From the NCBI GenBank assembly GCA_017654935.2, contig CM065699.1:45959743-46023742 (forward strand): a stretch of 64,000 bases of DNA, read 5' to 3'. A program made the translations under genes and the position numbers. This document shows positions 50,444 through 63,560 of the stretch, in pieces; the first letter of the stretch is position 1; the number at the start of each line of letters is the position of its first letter. A model generated the notes under the pieces. That model did no database searches. It was not told the origin of the DNA and saw only the letters and a program-made list of their open reading frames with translations. This DNA comes from Phymorhynchus buccinoides. Its lineage: Eukaryota; Mollusca; Gastropoda; Neogastropoda; Raphitomidae.

Positions 50444-52076
50444 AGCTATCCACAAAAAGTTAAGGATCACTTGCAAACTAATTCATAACTTTCCAAATAA
50501 GAAAGCCAATGCGTTGAATTTTGGCCAACATTTAATTCAATGCTTTAGTGATAACGATACACAATTGCCTTCAATTTCGAGCAATCGTTTGGTCTGTACA
50601 TTTGATCAAAGTGGGTACGTATCGAAATTTGATTTCCCAAAGTCATTGAAATCACAAGACAGGGCATTCTGATGCTCCCAAAAGTTCAGTAATGCGTGTA
50701 TCCGCCATGGCTGTTCTGGCACTCGACGCAGCGAGTCCTCATGGAGTTGACCAGGGTGGTGAAGATCCTCTGTGGAAGCGCCTGCCACTCAGCCTGCAGC
50801 ATCTGGTAGAGGTGCTGGGCATCCCTGGGAGGGGGGTGGTTGCTCCTCACTTTGCGATCCAGCTCATCCCAGAGGTTCTCAATCGGGTTGAGATCGGGAC
50901 TGCATGCTGGCCACTCCATTCTGTTGACTCCAGACTGCTGCAGGAAGTCGTTGACCACCCTTGCCCTGTGGGGGCGAGCGTTGTCATCCTGGTAGACAGC
51001 CGGCGGTCCCATCTGCTGCAGTGTAGGCACAGCCAGCGGTCGAAGGATCTCATCCCGGTATCGGAGGCCAGTCAGGTTACCCTGTACATGATACAAGGGT
51101 GTTCTGTGGTGAAGGCTGAAGGCCCCCCAGACCATTACAGAACCTCCACCAAAGGCCACCTTTTCTTGGACAGTGGCGTCAATAAAGCGTTCCCCTGGGC
51201 GCCTCCAGACCCTCAGTCGGCCGTCGTTGTGGTTCAGGGTGAAGCGTGATTCATCACTGAACAGGACCTGGGACCATTGCTGACGTGTCCACCTCACGTG
51301 ACGTCTGCAGAAGGCGCGGCGTGCTGCCCTATGGGCTGGAGTTAAGCGTGGCCGTACAGCTGGGCGACGAGAACGGAGGTTAAACCCATGAAGGCGGTTC
51401 CGTATGGTCTGCTGGCTGATGTTGATGTTAGTAGCCACCCTCAGCTGCCTTCGAATGATGCTGGAAGAGGCTGTTCTTGTCTGCAGGGCTTGTCGTTCAA
51501 TGAGACGATCTTCACGTGGAGTTGTCTTCTTCGGTCGACCAGATCTGCGTCTTTCATGGACCCTCCCAGTGGCTGTGAAGCGTTGAATCAGTCTGACAAT
51601 GACCGAGATGGACACCTGAAGTCGCCTGGCCACTTCTCGCTTGGGAACACCATCTTGGAACCATGCAACAGCTCGTCCCCTATCCAACTCGCTCAATTTT
51701 CGTCGTGGAGGCATTGTCAAATCAGGCCTAATACTGGTGGTATGTCTTCTTATAAAGCCAAGCAAGAGACAGCATCTCACACATAAACAGCAGTGCTTGC
51801 ACGTGCATAATGGTTTTTCCATCTGGCTTGTGCAATGTGTTCATGCAGAACGATCCAAAACAAGGTCCTTTTTCGCAAGTTTCCGCTTTTTCTTTTGCTG
51901 CCAAGCTCAGTAATAGAGAATCACGTGCAATGTTTCCACTAACACAACATCGCCCACTTACAGATGAACAAGAATTTATAACAATTTGGCTTGACTGAGA
52001 AATAAATAACAGGAGCGAACGGAGTTTATTGCGCACCTGTTTTCTCATAGTGATCCTTAACTTTTTGTGAGTAGTG
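50444..52076. mobile_element. Full-length Tc1-like transposon inserted in the satellite array
   Basis: Inverted ends share CACAAAAAGTTAAGGATCACT-type sequence (28 bases with four mismatches) and are flanked by TA at 50442-50443 and 52077-52078. Deleting the insert and one TA restores ACCATACTATATAGTC, the array sequence. Length 1633 bases, the usual size for Tc1 elements, with one intact transposase on the minus strand. Confidence 0.96.
50686..51714 (-). CDS. Tc1-family DD34E transposase, intact
   Basis: From the ATG at 51714 (MPPRRKLSELDRGRA) there are 342 residues, the normal length. An in-frame extension to 51822 is Cys-rich and unlike the family, so the later start is preferred. The N-terminus has two helix-turn-helix segments (PKREVARRLQVS, NINISQQTIRNRLHG) with a GRPKKT hook between them. 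The catalytic triad is Asp in LFSDESRF, Asp in YQDDNARPH and Glu in DLNPIENLWDEL, with exactly 34 residues between the second Asp and Glu. No stops or frameshifts. The protein cuts and pastes the element at TA sites and is potentially active. Confidence 0.95.
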   Translation of the reverse strand: MPPRRKLSELDRGRAVAWFQDGVPKREVARRLQVSISVIVRLIQRFTATGRVHERRRSGRPKKTTPREDRLIERQALQTRTASSSIIRRQLRVATNINISQQTIRNRLHGFNLRSRRPAVRPRLTPAHRAARRAFCRRHVRWTRQQWSQVLFSDESRFTLNHNDGRLRVWRRPGERFIDATVQEKVAFGGGSVMVWGAFSLHHRTPLYHVQGNLTGLRYRDEILRPLAVPTLQQMGPPAVYQDDNARPHRARVVNDFLQQSGVNRMEWPACSPDLNPIENLWDELDRKVRSNHPPPRDAQHLYQMLQAEWQALPQRIFTTLVNSMRTRCVECQNSHGGYTHY

Positions 52077-53290
52077 TATATAGTCTTCCCACACCCCAGT
52101 TGTGTGTTTGCACCATACTATTTAGTCTTCCCACACCCCAGTTGTGTGTTGACACCATACTATACTATAGTCTTCCCACAGCGCAGTTGTGTGTGTACAC
52201 ATACTATACAGTCTTCCCACAGCCCAGTTGTGTGTGTACACATACTATACAGTCTTCCCACAGCGCAGTTGTGTGTGTACACATACTATACAGTCTTCCT
52301 ACAGCCCAGTTGTGTGTTTACATCATACTATACAGTCTTCCTACAGCCCAGTTGTGTGTTTACACATACTATACAGTCTTCCTACAGCCCAGTTGTGTGT
52401 GTACACATACTATACAGTCTTCCTACAGCCCAGTTGTGTGTTTACATCATACTATACAGTCTTCCTACAGCCCAGTTGTGTGTGTACACATACTATACAG
52501 TCTTCCTACAGCCCAGTTGTGTGTGTACACATACTATACAGTCTTCCTACAGCCCAGTTGTGTGTTTACACATACTATACAGTCTTCCTACAGCCCAGTT
52601 GTGTGTTTACATCATACTATACAGTCTTCCTACAGCCCAGTTGTGTGTTTACACATACTATACAGTCTTCCTACAGCCCAGTTGTGTGTTTACACATACT
52701 ATACAGTCTTCCTACAGCCCAGTTGTGTGTTTACATCATACTATACAGTCTTCCTACAGCCCAGTTGTGTGTTTACATCATACTATACAGTCTTCCTACA
52801 GCCCAGTTGTGTGTGTACACATACTATACAGTCTTCCTACAGCCCAGTTGTGTGTTTACACATACTATACAGTCTTCCTACAGCCCAGTTGTGTGTGTAC
52901 ACATACTATACAGTCTTCCTACAGCCCAGTTGTGTGTTTACACATACTATACAGTCTTCCTACAGCCCAGTTGTGTGTTTACATCATACTATACAGTCTT
53001 CCTACAGCCCAGTTGTGTGTTTACACATACTATACAGTCTTCCTACAGCCCAGTTGTGTGTTTACACATACTATACAGTCTTCCTACAGCCCAGTTGTGT
53101 GTTTACATCATACTATACAGTCTTCCTACAGCCCAGTTGTATGTTTACATCATACTATACAGTCTTCCTATAGCCCAGTTGTGTGTTTACACCATACTAT
53201 ACTATAGTCTTCCCACAGCGCAGTTGTGTGTGTGTACACATACTATACAGTCTTCCTACAGCCCAGTTGTGTGTTTACATCATACTATTA
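52077..53290 (+). repeat. 42-43-bp satellite array, right block
   Basis: About 28 units of CAGCCCAGTTGTGTGTTTAC followed by A(TC)ATACTATACAGTCTTCCTA. It is the continuation of the left block but of a different subtype (TTTACA/GTGTACA and CCTACA instead of TTGACA and CCCACA). Frames of 368-382 codons here are artefacts of the repeat. Confidence 0.96.
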
Positions 53291-53469
53291 TAGTCAGCTT
53301 CCCTTTCGTCCCTTTCCACGGGGGCCAGAATCAATGACTATTGCCCCAAGGTAAATTGGTCCAGTGTTCAGAACACGAACAAAAGGCCAGATCTCTCTGG
53401 AGGGAACGTGAACTATTTCCGTTTAGGAGAGAGAATCAAAGAGACATTGTGCCAGATCTGTGAATGGAC

Positions 53470-53500
53470 ACCACTAAAGGGGGGGGGGGGGGGGGGAGGG
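53470..53500 (+). repeat. Poly-G run
   Basis: Run of about 18 G residues, A, then GGG, followed by a purine-rich GGGTGGGGTGGGG region. Confidence 0.85.
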
Positions 53501-53850
53501 TTGGAAGGAGGGTGAAAGGGTGGGGTGGGGGTGGAACGTGAAGAAAGGAGTGGGCATGGTGGTGGAGTGTAGCGGTCATTTGTATTGATGCTTCATCCCT
53601 CACCACACTTTTGTTCTGGACACGAAGGCTGCTGAACTCTTTGTACTTTGCGGCACAGGTAGACTGTACTTTGTGATGATTTGTGTGAGACTACTGCTTG
53701 CGTGTCTTCAAAGTTACCGTAGCAAACTGTACGTAAGTTACGCATAGACTATATTGCGCGTATTATACTTACTTCAGAAAACACGATGTGCGAGTGAATT
53801 ACATGTTTGTTCACATGCAAACTGCCAGTGTAGCCTTTTTAAAGAGAATG

Positions 53851-54068
53851 TAGGGGAAGACGGGGTAAAAAGCGCATGGGCGGGTAAGAAGCCCACCCCA
53901 ATTATCTCATGAAATAAAGAAAATTTCAGTCAAATTTGCCCATGAGACGAATGCTAGACATTAACGCTCTTCTCATGGGCAAAATGAGACTGAAATTTGC
54001 TTCATTTCATGAGATAATTGGGGTGGGCTTCTTACCCGCCCATGCGCTTTTTACCCCGTCTTCCCCTA
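53851..54068. mobile_element. Second copy of the hAT-like MITE
   Basis: TAGGGGAAGACGGGGTAAAA at left and its exact complement TTTTACCCCGTCTTCCCCTA at right bound the same internal palindromes as the copy at 4816-5043. The interior GCCCACCCCAATTATCTC differs from GCCCATGCCAATTTTCTC in the other. No target duplication is obvious. Confidence 0.85.
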
Positions 54069-54216
54069 CAAATAAAAACCATCGTCTCAAAAGTTACGTT
54101 CAATGAATGTGTTGAATATTCAATGTGAAATGATGAGCCTTGAGCAGTTCAGTGTTTTTGGATGAATGTGTCTCTGGTCACCTCACCAGGCTCAGGCACA
54201 AAAAGGTTGTGGAGTG

Positions 54217-54800
<584 letters not shown>

Positions 54801-54926
54801 AAGTAGGTTGCGAAGTAATCACTCTTTGTGACATTTAGGCTTGTTGGTATCACTATGCTTCACGGAAATATGGATCAGAATCAGTGGAAATGTGATACGG
54901 TCCAATTTCCCTTGTAGCCACGTCTG

Positions 54927-55044
54927 TAGACCCGCAAAATGTCGCATCGTCGCAAAATGTCGTAATTGCGACGTTTTGCAGCAGTTGCGACATTTTGCGC
55001 GGCCATCCCCGATGCAAAATGTCGTTACGACATTTTGCGTGGCA
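54927..55044 (-). repeat. GCAAAATGTCG foldback element, copy 1
   Basis: GCAAAATGTCG and CGACATTTTGC alternate six or more times. The reverse complement aligns with 57511-57647. Directly followed at 55077 by a CT tract. Confidence 0.85.
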
Positions 55045-55076
55045 AGTGCCCACAGGAGTCACGGCTGTGGTTGTGT

Positions 55077-55252
<176 letters not shown>

Positions 55253-55619
55253 TTTTTCTTTTTTTCCTTGCAAAAGAGAGAGGGGGTTCTAAAATCAAAG
55301 TAATCCCTGCCTTACCTGGCACTGGAGTATGTAGGACATATATCATATTTTTGTTTTACTTATATTCTAGAAGAAAAAAGGCTTCTGTATTGAATACAGA
55401 CTTTAGTACTTAGTAGTAGTGCGTGTACACCGAAAACCAGCTTCCTCTATCATTATTATTTTTATCAACTGTGCTGAGTGTTGATGTTGCAGTTGTTTTC
55501 GTCTTTTGCCCAGATTACACTGCCCAGGGCAAAAGAGTCTGCGATCGTCGTTTGTTGTTTTTTTTTTTGTGTGTTTTTTTTGGGGGGGGGGGGGTTTTTT
55601 GTTTTGTTTTTCTGTGAGT

Positions 55620-56583
55620 GCCAAGGGTATCTTCCGAACGAGTGGGCAGAATCGAATCGATTTTTGTGTGGTGATGTGCCTTGGTCATAGGAAGGGATCG
55701 GAACATGAATTGTCAAAGTCAAGGTCATGACATTGGCATATGACCTTCAAAACCGAAATTCTGGTTTTGGTTATATATCATGTTCTATTCGACATAGGAT
55801 GTTGAAATTTGGTACGGATGTAGTTTGGCTTATTGCGGTTCTGATTATTGCAGAGAGATCAAGGTCAAGGTCAAGATAATCGAGATCGCTAGACCCTGAT
55901 AATCGGAAGGTCTCGGAAATGGAAAATTGGTTCTTTGAGCTATATCTCGGGATTCAAAAGGCCGATTTTTATCAAATCTTGTGTGGTGATGTGCCTTGGA
56001 TATAGAAAGACACCTGAACAGGAATGGTCAAGGTCAAGGTCATGACCTTGGCGTATGACCTTGAAAACCGAAATTCTGTCTTTGGCTATATATCGGGTTC
56101 TCTTTGACATAGAATGTTGAAGCTTAGCATGGATGTGGTTTGGCTAATGGCGGTTCTAATTATTGCAGAGCCATCAAGAACAAGGTCAAGTTCATCGACA
56201 TTGTTGGACCCTGAAAATCAGAGGGTCTTGGAAATGGAAAATTGATTCTTTGCGCTATATCTCGGGATCGAAAAGACCGATTTTCATCAAATCTTGTGTG
56301 AAGATGCAGAATATAAAGTACAATACATTAATGCAAAAATTATATCACGGAATCAAAAGGTCGTCGAGCGGCAGACACGTCTCCCGTTTTCTTTGTCCTC
56401 CATTCTCTCGTGAAATACTCAATGGAATCAGTCCTAACTTTCTACAGAGATGTAATACTGAATATTCTAGACATTCCAGCTCACTTTCTACTAGATTGGT
56501 AGGTCAAGGTCAGCATGTGATGGAGCGGGCAGGCACGGGGCGTAACGGGCAAAAGGCATATCTGCCGCTCAGCGATGCGCTTG
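55620..56583 (+). repeat. Dispersed repeat rich in TCAAGGTCA half-sites, copy 2
   Basis: Same order of blocks as 40370-41515, ending ACGGGCAAAAGGCATATCTG and CCGCTCAGCGATGCGCTTGT. The half-site AAGGTCA or its complement occurs many times, including GATCAAGGTCAAGGTCAAGA near 55857 and GGTCAAGGTCAAGGTCATGA near 56027. Confidence 0.75.
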
Positions 56584-56584
56584 T

Positions 56585-56690
56585 TGTTCTTGTTGTTTTT
56601 CTTGTTGTTGTTGTTGTTGTCGTCGTTCTTGTTGTTACTGCTGTTGTTGTTGTCGTTCTTGTTGTTACTGCTGCTGTTGTTGTTTTGTTA
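56585..56690. repeat. (GTT)n-type microsatellite
   Basis: TTGTTGTTGTTG with GTCGTTCTT interruptions directly following the dispersed repeat. Confidence 0.9.
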
Positions 56691-56802
56691 AATTTAATGT
56701 ACTGGCTTTTAATACCAGGGCTCACTTCGGTCATGTGATATGCATGTGGTTAACTTGTAACATCCCTCCTTTTTTCCCTTTCAAGTTGTAGGACTAGTAC
56801 TA

Positions 56803-57482
<680 letters not shown>

Positions 57483-57510
57483 AAAATGGGATAAAAGTCA
57501 TCAGTATTGA

Positions 57511-57647
57511 TTGCGACATTTTGCGTGGCTATCCTTGATGCAAAATGTCATTATGACATTTTGCGTCGTTGCGACATTTTGCGCGGTTAGCCCTGCTGCA
57601 AAATGTCGTTACGACATTTTGCGACGATGCGACATTTTGCGGGGTCT
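57511..57647 (+). repeat. GCAAAATGTCG foldback element, copy 2
   Basis: TTGCGACATTTTGCGTGGCT ... GACGATGCGACATTTTGCGG is the inverse-oriented partner of 54927-55044. Directly preceded by the GA tract, mirroring the CT tract next to copy 1. Confidence 0.85.
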
Positions 57648-58364
57648 ATTTTGGGGAACACAGAATCATCAGAGAACCAAAAGTGTTATGTAAGGAAGCG
57701 AGTGTTCTCAAAGCCAAGAACACCCCTGGTTTTATAACAGACCTACAGTTCAGTAGAATCATCTTTCTCTGAAGACATGCTGTAAAGTAATCCGTTCCCG
57801 TGTGTGTTTGGACCTTATGCGGTTAATGAAGGTCTTGTTCTAACAGAACGGGAGTACATTAGAATAGGAACGAAGGCTGTGCGTTTCTCTGTCTGTCTGT
57901 CTGTATGTTATGCATGTTGTACGCCCGTGTGTGTGTGACCCACATGTTTCACTTCACAGCGCCTAAACCACTGAACCAAGCTTAACCAAACTTGGCAGAA
58001 TGGTTCATTGAGTAGTGAAGTTGTGGACCACGGGCTCAACTTTACTAAACGGCAAGCCATATCGATGGAATCCCAGCGAATCAGATTTGAATATTATACA
58101 GACGCCGATTACTTCCAAGAGAAACATTCGCGATAGGCGAAATGCACAACTGACCAAAAAATATGCAAATGAGGTGGCAAGTGGCTCAGAGTAGTCGAAA
58201 CGCGCGAAGGTGAAACGATCGAACAGCAACCGATTTTCTTTGTTTTCTTTCTTGGAATTTGATCAAGTGTAGGTCACGATTACGATGTAGCCTAAGTCTT
58301 TTGTCATCACCAGCTGTAGGTTTTGGGAGAGTATGGAGATGGATGGGGGGTGTGATAAGTCCAC

Positions 58365-58373
58365 TATATAAAG
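58365..58373 (+). promoter_or_regulatory. Candidate TATA box upstream of the PAN-Sushi gene
   Basis: TATATAAAG lies 120 bases before the ATG at 58493. A TSS about 30 bases downstream would give a short 5' UTR. Alternatively TTTTTCTTCAACAG at 58408-58421 is a 3' splice site and the promoter lies further upstream. Confidence 0.4.
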
Positions 58374-58492
58374 TGCTCCTAAAATTAATATAGAAACTAA
58401 TCCTTTATTTTTCTTCAACAGAAACACTGGGAAGAAACCCCCAAAGCCAAGGCTGACATTTGAAAAACAACAACCCTGTTCTACTGTGGACA

Positions 58493-58757
58493 ATGGATGT
58501 GCTTCCTTGGCCGTTTTTGTCGTTGTTGTTCTATGGTTATTGCTCATACTTCTGGACATCATATTTCTTCGGTGCTTTTCCCGCCATTTTTGTTAGCGGA
58601 GGTGTGATTGGGGAATACACGTTGCCCAATGAAAAACAATGTGAGAGACTGTGTTGGTATCGTCATCACTGTTCTGCTTATACGTACAGCGGCAGGGAAT
58701 GGTTTGATGCTCATGGTTCGGTGGGGGGTCGAAACTGCATTTTACACGCAGGCACAG
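58493..58757 (+). CDS. Secreted PAN/apple-domain protein, exon 1
   Basis: The ATG at 58493 (GACAATGG context) opens a hydrophobic leader (MDVLPWPFLSLLFYGYCSYF and onward to about residue 36). Then GEYTLPNEKQCERLCWYRHH and CSAYTYSGREW..RNCILHAGT has the C-x3-C-x5-C-x-A-Y-x-Y..C-x-L pattern of PAN/apple domains. It ends after 88 codons plus one base at a canonical donor CACAG|gtaagt. PAN domains bind proteins or sugars outside the cell; the specific role is unknown. The leader is long and aromatic, so an uncleaved anchor is possible. Confidence 0.72.
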
Positions 58758-58785
58758 GTAAGTTTTTTTGGTACATAATTAAATG

Positions 58786-58786
58786 T

Positions 58787-58849
<63 letters not shown>

Positions 58850-59000
58850 GTCAAGTCAAAATTTTATTTCCAGATGGAACATTGAATAAGCAAATAATAT
58901 TATTTTCATCAAGCCATCCGTGTGTGTGTGTGTGTGTGTGTGTGCGTGTGCGTGTGCGTGCGTGCGTGCGTGCGTGCGTGTGTGTGTGTTTAGTATCTTA
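58786..59000. repeat. GT microsatellites around a LINE-like 3' tail
   Basis: (GT)n 58786-58847, tail AAGTCAAGTCAAAATTTTAT with TTCCAGATGGAACATTGAAT to about 58920, then (GT)n/GC to about 58990. Same arrangement as 54218-54600. Confidence 0.85.
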
Positions 59001-59236
59001 CTATAACACCAACGTTGTTCAGCCTTCACAGCATTGAGGAAAATGAATGGGCGTTGATAAAACTAATACTCCTGTTTTTGTTAAGCCACCAAATTAAACC
59101 CAATATTGATTTAAAAAAAATCATTTGGGGCATTTGATTGCATCTTCAGCCATTTGCCTTCTTATCGATAGGAGCCTAGCTTCTTAGTTGGAAAAAAAAG
59201 CAAAATTGAGAATTTATGCAGATCAAAGACGAAAGC

Positions 59237-60056
<820 letters not shown>

Positions 60057-60251
60057 GCGGCGGCAGAATGCTGCTGGGAGATATTCTCCATCAAAGAGTC
60101 CCTTTCAAAACAAAGTTTTACGTCCTCTTGACAAATACCACACGGGACATTTCTGTTAATTTTACCCTTTCATTTTCTGTCTCCCTTTTATCCTCCTCTA
60201 CCTCGTCCATTATTCTACCCCCCTGTACCATGTGGAACGCTCTGGAACCAG

Positions 60252-60547
60252 CGGAAGGACACGCACCACCACCTTCTCCAACTGCCAACGGATGCAGGCA
60301 CAGACCTTGCCGGCCCTCGGAAGTGTGCGTCCCCGGTCCACGATTTTCTTCCGCGATGATGACGTCATCAGATTCTGCCGGTCACGTGTGCCTTCCCCTG
60401 CCCTCCCAGTGCGGCTACCCGGCGTCCGTGGCTAATGCTGACGTCACGGTTTCTGGGACGAGTCAAGGTGACGTGGCTGTGGTGACGTGTGCAGAGGGGT
60501 TCTTGATGAAGACGTCAGGGAACCGGTCTGTGGAGCTGAAATGCTTG
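60252..60547 (+). CDS. PAN-Sushi protein, exon 2 (partial gene)
   Basis: The frame EGHAPPPSPTANGCRHRPCR, PSEVCVPGPRFSS..HVCLPLPSQ closes a Cys-rich segment. It is followed by CGYPASVANADVTVSGTSQG, DVAVVTCAEGF and SVELKC, the first three cysteines of a Sushi/CCP module. The donor TTG|gtgaga at 60548 leaves phase 0 in mid-domain, so at least one more exon must follow; none was found before 64000. Two acceptors (CCAG|CG at 60252 or GAAG|GA at 60258) both fit the phase-1 end of exon 1. The GC-rich content is unlike the flanking microsatellites. Confidence 0.68.
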
Positions 60548-60570
60548 GTGAGATTGTTGGGGGAGTAGAC

Positions 60571-60572
60571 AC

Positions 60573-60658
<86 letters not shown>
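60571..60658. repeat. (GA)n microsatellite
   Basis: GA repeat 22 bases after the exon 2 donor. Confidence 0.97.
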
Positions 60659-61047
60659 TCATATCCTTGCATGAATGAATAAATGGATAGTAAACATTGA
60701 GAAAGATAGTCACAGAGACAGACACACACTCACAGACAGACTGACACCAGACAAAGTATAACAAACGCAGAAAATGAATTAGTTTAGCAATTTTTTTTAA
60801 TGGAGCCTGTTTATATATTCCTTTGAAATATGACGATGAAAGAAAAAACCACTGTAGGCCTACATGTGAAAAATGTTCACTCTTTCCCCATAGTAACACA
60901 GTGACATGCAAGTAAGTTTTATGAGTGGCTACCACTGTGTTGCCATGGCGAAAGAGTGAACACTGTTAACTTGTATTGATGCCTTAACGTTTTTTGGCAT
61001 TATAAGAGTGACTGCCACATTGTTAGTTACTGCTCATGAAAAATCTA

Positions 61048-61365
61048 AGTCTTAGTAGTGCCTGGTACACGCGGATGTTCCGTGCGGAAACCCGTGCGCA
61101 ATCCGCGAATAAGTAAAAAGAAAGAAGGAAAAAGATTTGCGCACGTGTCCGTATTTCCCCTAAGGCCGTGTACACACATAAGCGGATATTCCATGCGGAA
61201 ACCCGTGCGCAATCCATAAATAAGTGAAACAAAGAAGGGGAAAGATTTGCGCACGTGTCCGAATTTCCCCTAATCCGTAATTTTTTACACTTCTTTCTTC
61301 CACTTATTTACGGATTGCGCATGGGATTTCCGCACGGAATCTCCGCATATGTGTGTACACGGCCT
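61048..61365. mobile_element. Palindromic MITE (GGCCGTGTACACACATAAGC ends) plus a partial copy
   Basis: GGCCGTGTACACACATAAGC at about 61162 is mirrored at about 61346-61365 by ATATGTGTGTACACGGCC, with TTCCATGCGGAAACCCGTGC and GCAATCC inverted inside. A partial copy of the left half lies at 61048-61155. No coding capacity. Confidence 0.82.
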
Positions 61366-62555
61366 CTATCCACAATCCGCAAGTTCCGTACGGAAACCCC
61401 ATTCACTTATAATAAGAAATAAGCGGATGTGATTTCGGACAGGAACTCAACTTTATAAGGAATATGCGGATGGGATTGCGATGGGAACTCAATTATAAAA
61501 GAAATAAACGGATGTGATTTCGGACAGGAACTCAATTATATAAGGAATATGCGGATGGGATTGCGATGGGAACTCACATATATAAGAAATAAACGGATGT
61601 GATTTCGGACAGGAACTCAATTATGTAAGGAATATGCGGATGGGATTGCGATGGGAACTCACATATATAAGAAATAAACGGATGTGATTTCGGACAGGAA
61701 CTCAATTATATAAGGAATATGCGGATGGGATTGCGATGGGAACTCACTTATATAAGGAATATGCGGATGGGATTGCGATGGGAACTCACTTATATAAGGA
61801 ATATGCGGATGGGATTGCGATGGGAACTCACTTATATAAGGAATATGCGGATGGGATTGCGATGGGAACTCACTTATATAAGGAATATGCGGATGGGATT
61901 GCGATGGGAACTCAATTATATAAGGAATATGCGGATGGGATTGCGATGGGAACTCACTTATATAAGGAATATGCGGATGGGATTGCGATGGGAACTCACT
62001 TATATAAGGAATATGCGGATGGGATTGCGATGGGAACTCAATTATATAAGGAATATGCGGATGGGATTGCGATGGGAACTCACTTATATAAGGAATATGC
62101 GGATGGGATTGCGATGGGAACTCACTTATATAAGGAATATGCGGATGGGATTGCGATGGGAACTCAATTATATAAGGAATATGCGGATGGGATTGCGATG
62201 GGAACTCACTTATATAAGAAATAAACGGATGTGATTTCGGACAGGAACTCAATTATGTAAGGAATATGCGGATGGGATTGCGATGGGAACTCACTTATAT
62301 AAGGAATATGCGGATGGGAACTCATCCGCAACCCAACCCGTTTATTTCTCACAGGTCTACTGCATAATATGATAAAGTGAATGGGCTCAACACAGATAGA
62401 AATAGCGAGGCAAGGCCATTTGCTAGGCGAATTGGTGCCGAAAATAACTTTGGTGAAGGGAGTTAATTACAGAGAGTCTCCTTTCCTTACTTCACTGTAA
62501 GTTAATGGGGTTTCCATACGGAACTTGCGGATTGCGGATCTAATGTACACAAGCC
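61366..62555 (+). repeat. 43-bp minisatellite expanded inside a related MITE
   Basis: GCAAGTTCCGTACGGAAACC at 61378 and, inverted, GGTTTCCATACGGAACTTGC at about 62508 bound roughly 22 units of TATGCGGATGGGATTGCGAT then GGGAACTCACTTATATAAGGAA. Early and late units vary (GGATGTGATTTCGGACAGGA). Units lack stops in several frames, giving artefact frames on both strands. A fragment of the ATTAACTCCC MITE (62396-62505) sits near the right end. Confidence 0.92.
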
Positions 62556-62737
62556 CTAATACGTCCGAGGTTTGGGATCCAAGGTAAAACTGATGCATAC
62601 AAAATCATGGTGCCTTTGGACAGCATCGTTATACCACCACATTCCTAAGTTACACCCCAGTGGCCACTGAGTGTCCCTAAGAACAATAACAGTTTCAAAG
62701 CACAAAAACACTGGACAAATTCTAGGCAAACGCAGTG

Positions 62738-63560
62738 AACAACTAGAGCGTTAAGACGCTAAATCACCAACCCGTGCGCCTCCTATCGTGCCGACTTACT
62801 CTTTTACTTGTATTTTCAAGCCAATATTCATTCATTATTCATTGTCTGTGGTAGCCGCATTTATCTTATTTATTGCTGCGTAACATTCATGCACAAAAAC
62901 TTTAATATCGAAGCCCCCGGATAGGGGGCGTATCAGCTTTAAGCTGATAAGAACAGATGCGATGAATTAGAGGTCGACAAAATAAGGCTTTACGCCCTAT
63001 GTGGGGCTTGAATTAGAGAGAGAAATAGAGTTTTAACGCCCTCTAGGCCAAAGATTTGGGGCATTTGAAACAGGGGGCTTGAATTAGAATATGGTTAATT
63101 GATAGAGCAAAAAATGCTTTATGAGTATGTGGCTTGACAAAACATGCATTTATTTTAAAATTCAAAGATTTCAAGTAATAAAGTGGACGCTTTGAAACTT
63201 TTGCAGGTGTTAGTCCTGTATATTCTGTACATATTTCCAAAATTTCACGTTTGTATCTGTTACCATTATTTAGAAAATAAAGGTAACCTATACAAATATA
63301 AAGTTTTGCAAGGGGAAGCAGCTGGCCAGCTTTCGGCAGCGTTTTCGGCTCCAGTGACCTTGACCTTTGACCGATGACTTTCATTATCGAACTTGGCCTA
63401 GATCTTCCTACTACCTACCCGCATGCAAAATTTGAGCACCCTAAGTCCATCCGTTCAAACGCTAGAGAGGATACATACAAACATACTAACACCACCTCAG
63501 ACACGGGTGAAAACATTACCAATCCGCTTCTACGATCACGGTTGGTAATAACTCTGGAGA
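62738..63560 (+). repeat. TGACCTTGACCTTTGACC repeat copies at the right end
   Basis: A start fragment (AGAGCGTTAAGACGCTAAAT) at 62742 and a fuller copy at about 63320-63540 with TTTTCGGCTCCAGTGACCTT, GACCTTTGACC, CATGCAAAATTTGAGCACCC and GAAAACATTACCAATCCGCT. Non-coding. Confidence 0.7.

Noticed and set aside
50692..51249. 185-codon plus-strand frame
   Set aside because: Antisense shadow of the transposase; no family features.
51715..51822. N-terminal Cys-rich extension of the Tc1 transposase
   Set aside because: Upstream of the family-typical start MPPRRKL and without family resemblance; likely 5' non-coding part of the element.
48287..53337. Many long frames (up to 382 codons) in the satellite, with Cys-Val-Asp-Thr-Ile-Leu-Tyr-type repeats
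   Set aside because: They exist in several frames and on both strands of the same 42-43-base repeat, have no start context or family motif, and are broken by the Tc1 insert. They reflect a stop-poor repeat unit.
61659..62252. Frames of 160-197 codons on both strands (MRMGLRWELTYIRN and SQSHPHIPYISEF repeats)
   Set aside because: Overlapping frames over a 43-base minisatellite inside a MITE; no protein evidence.
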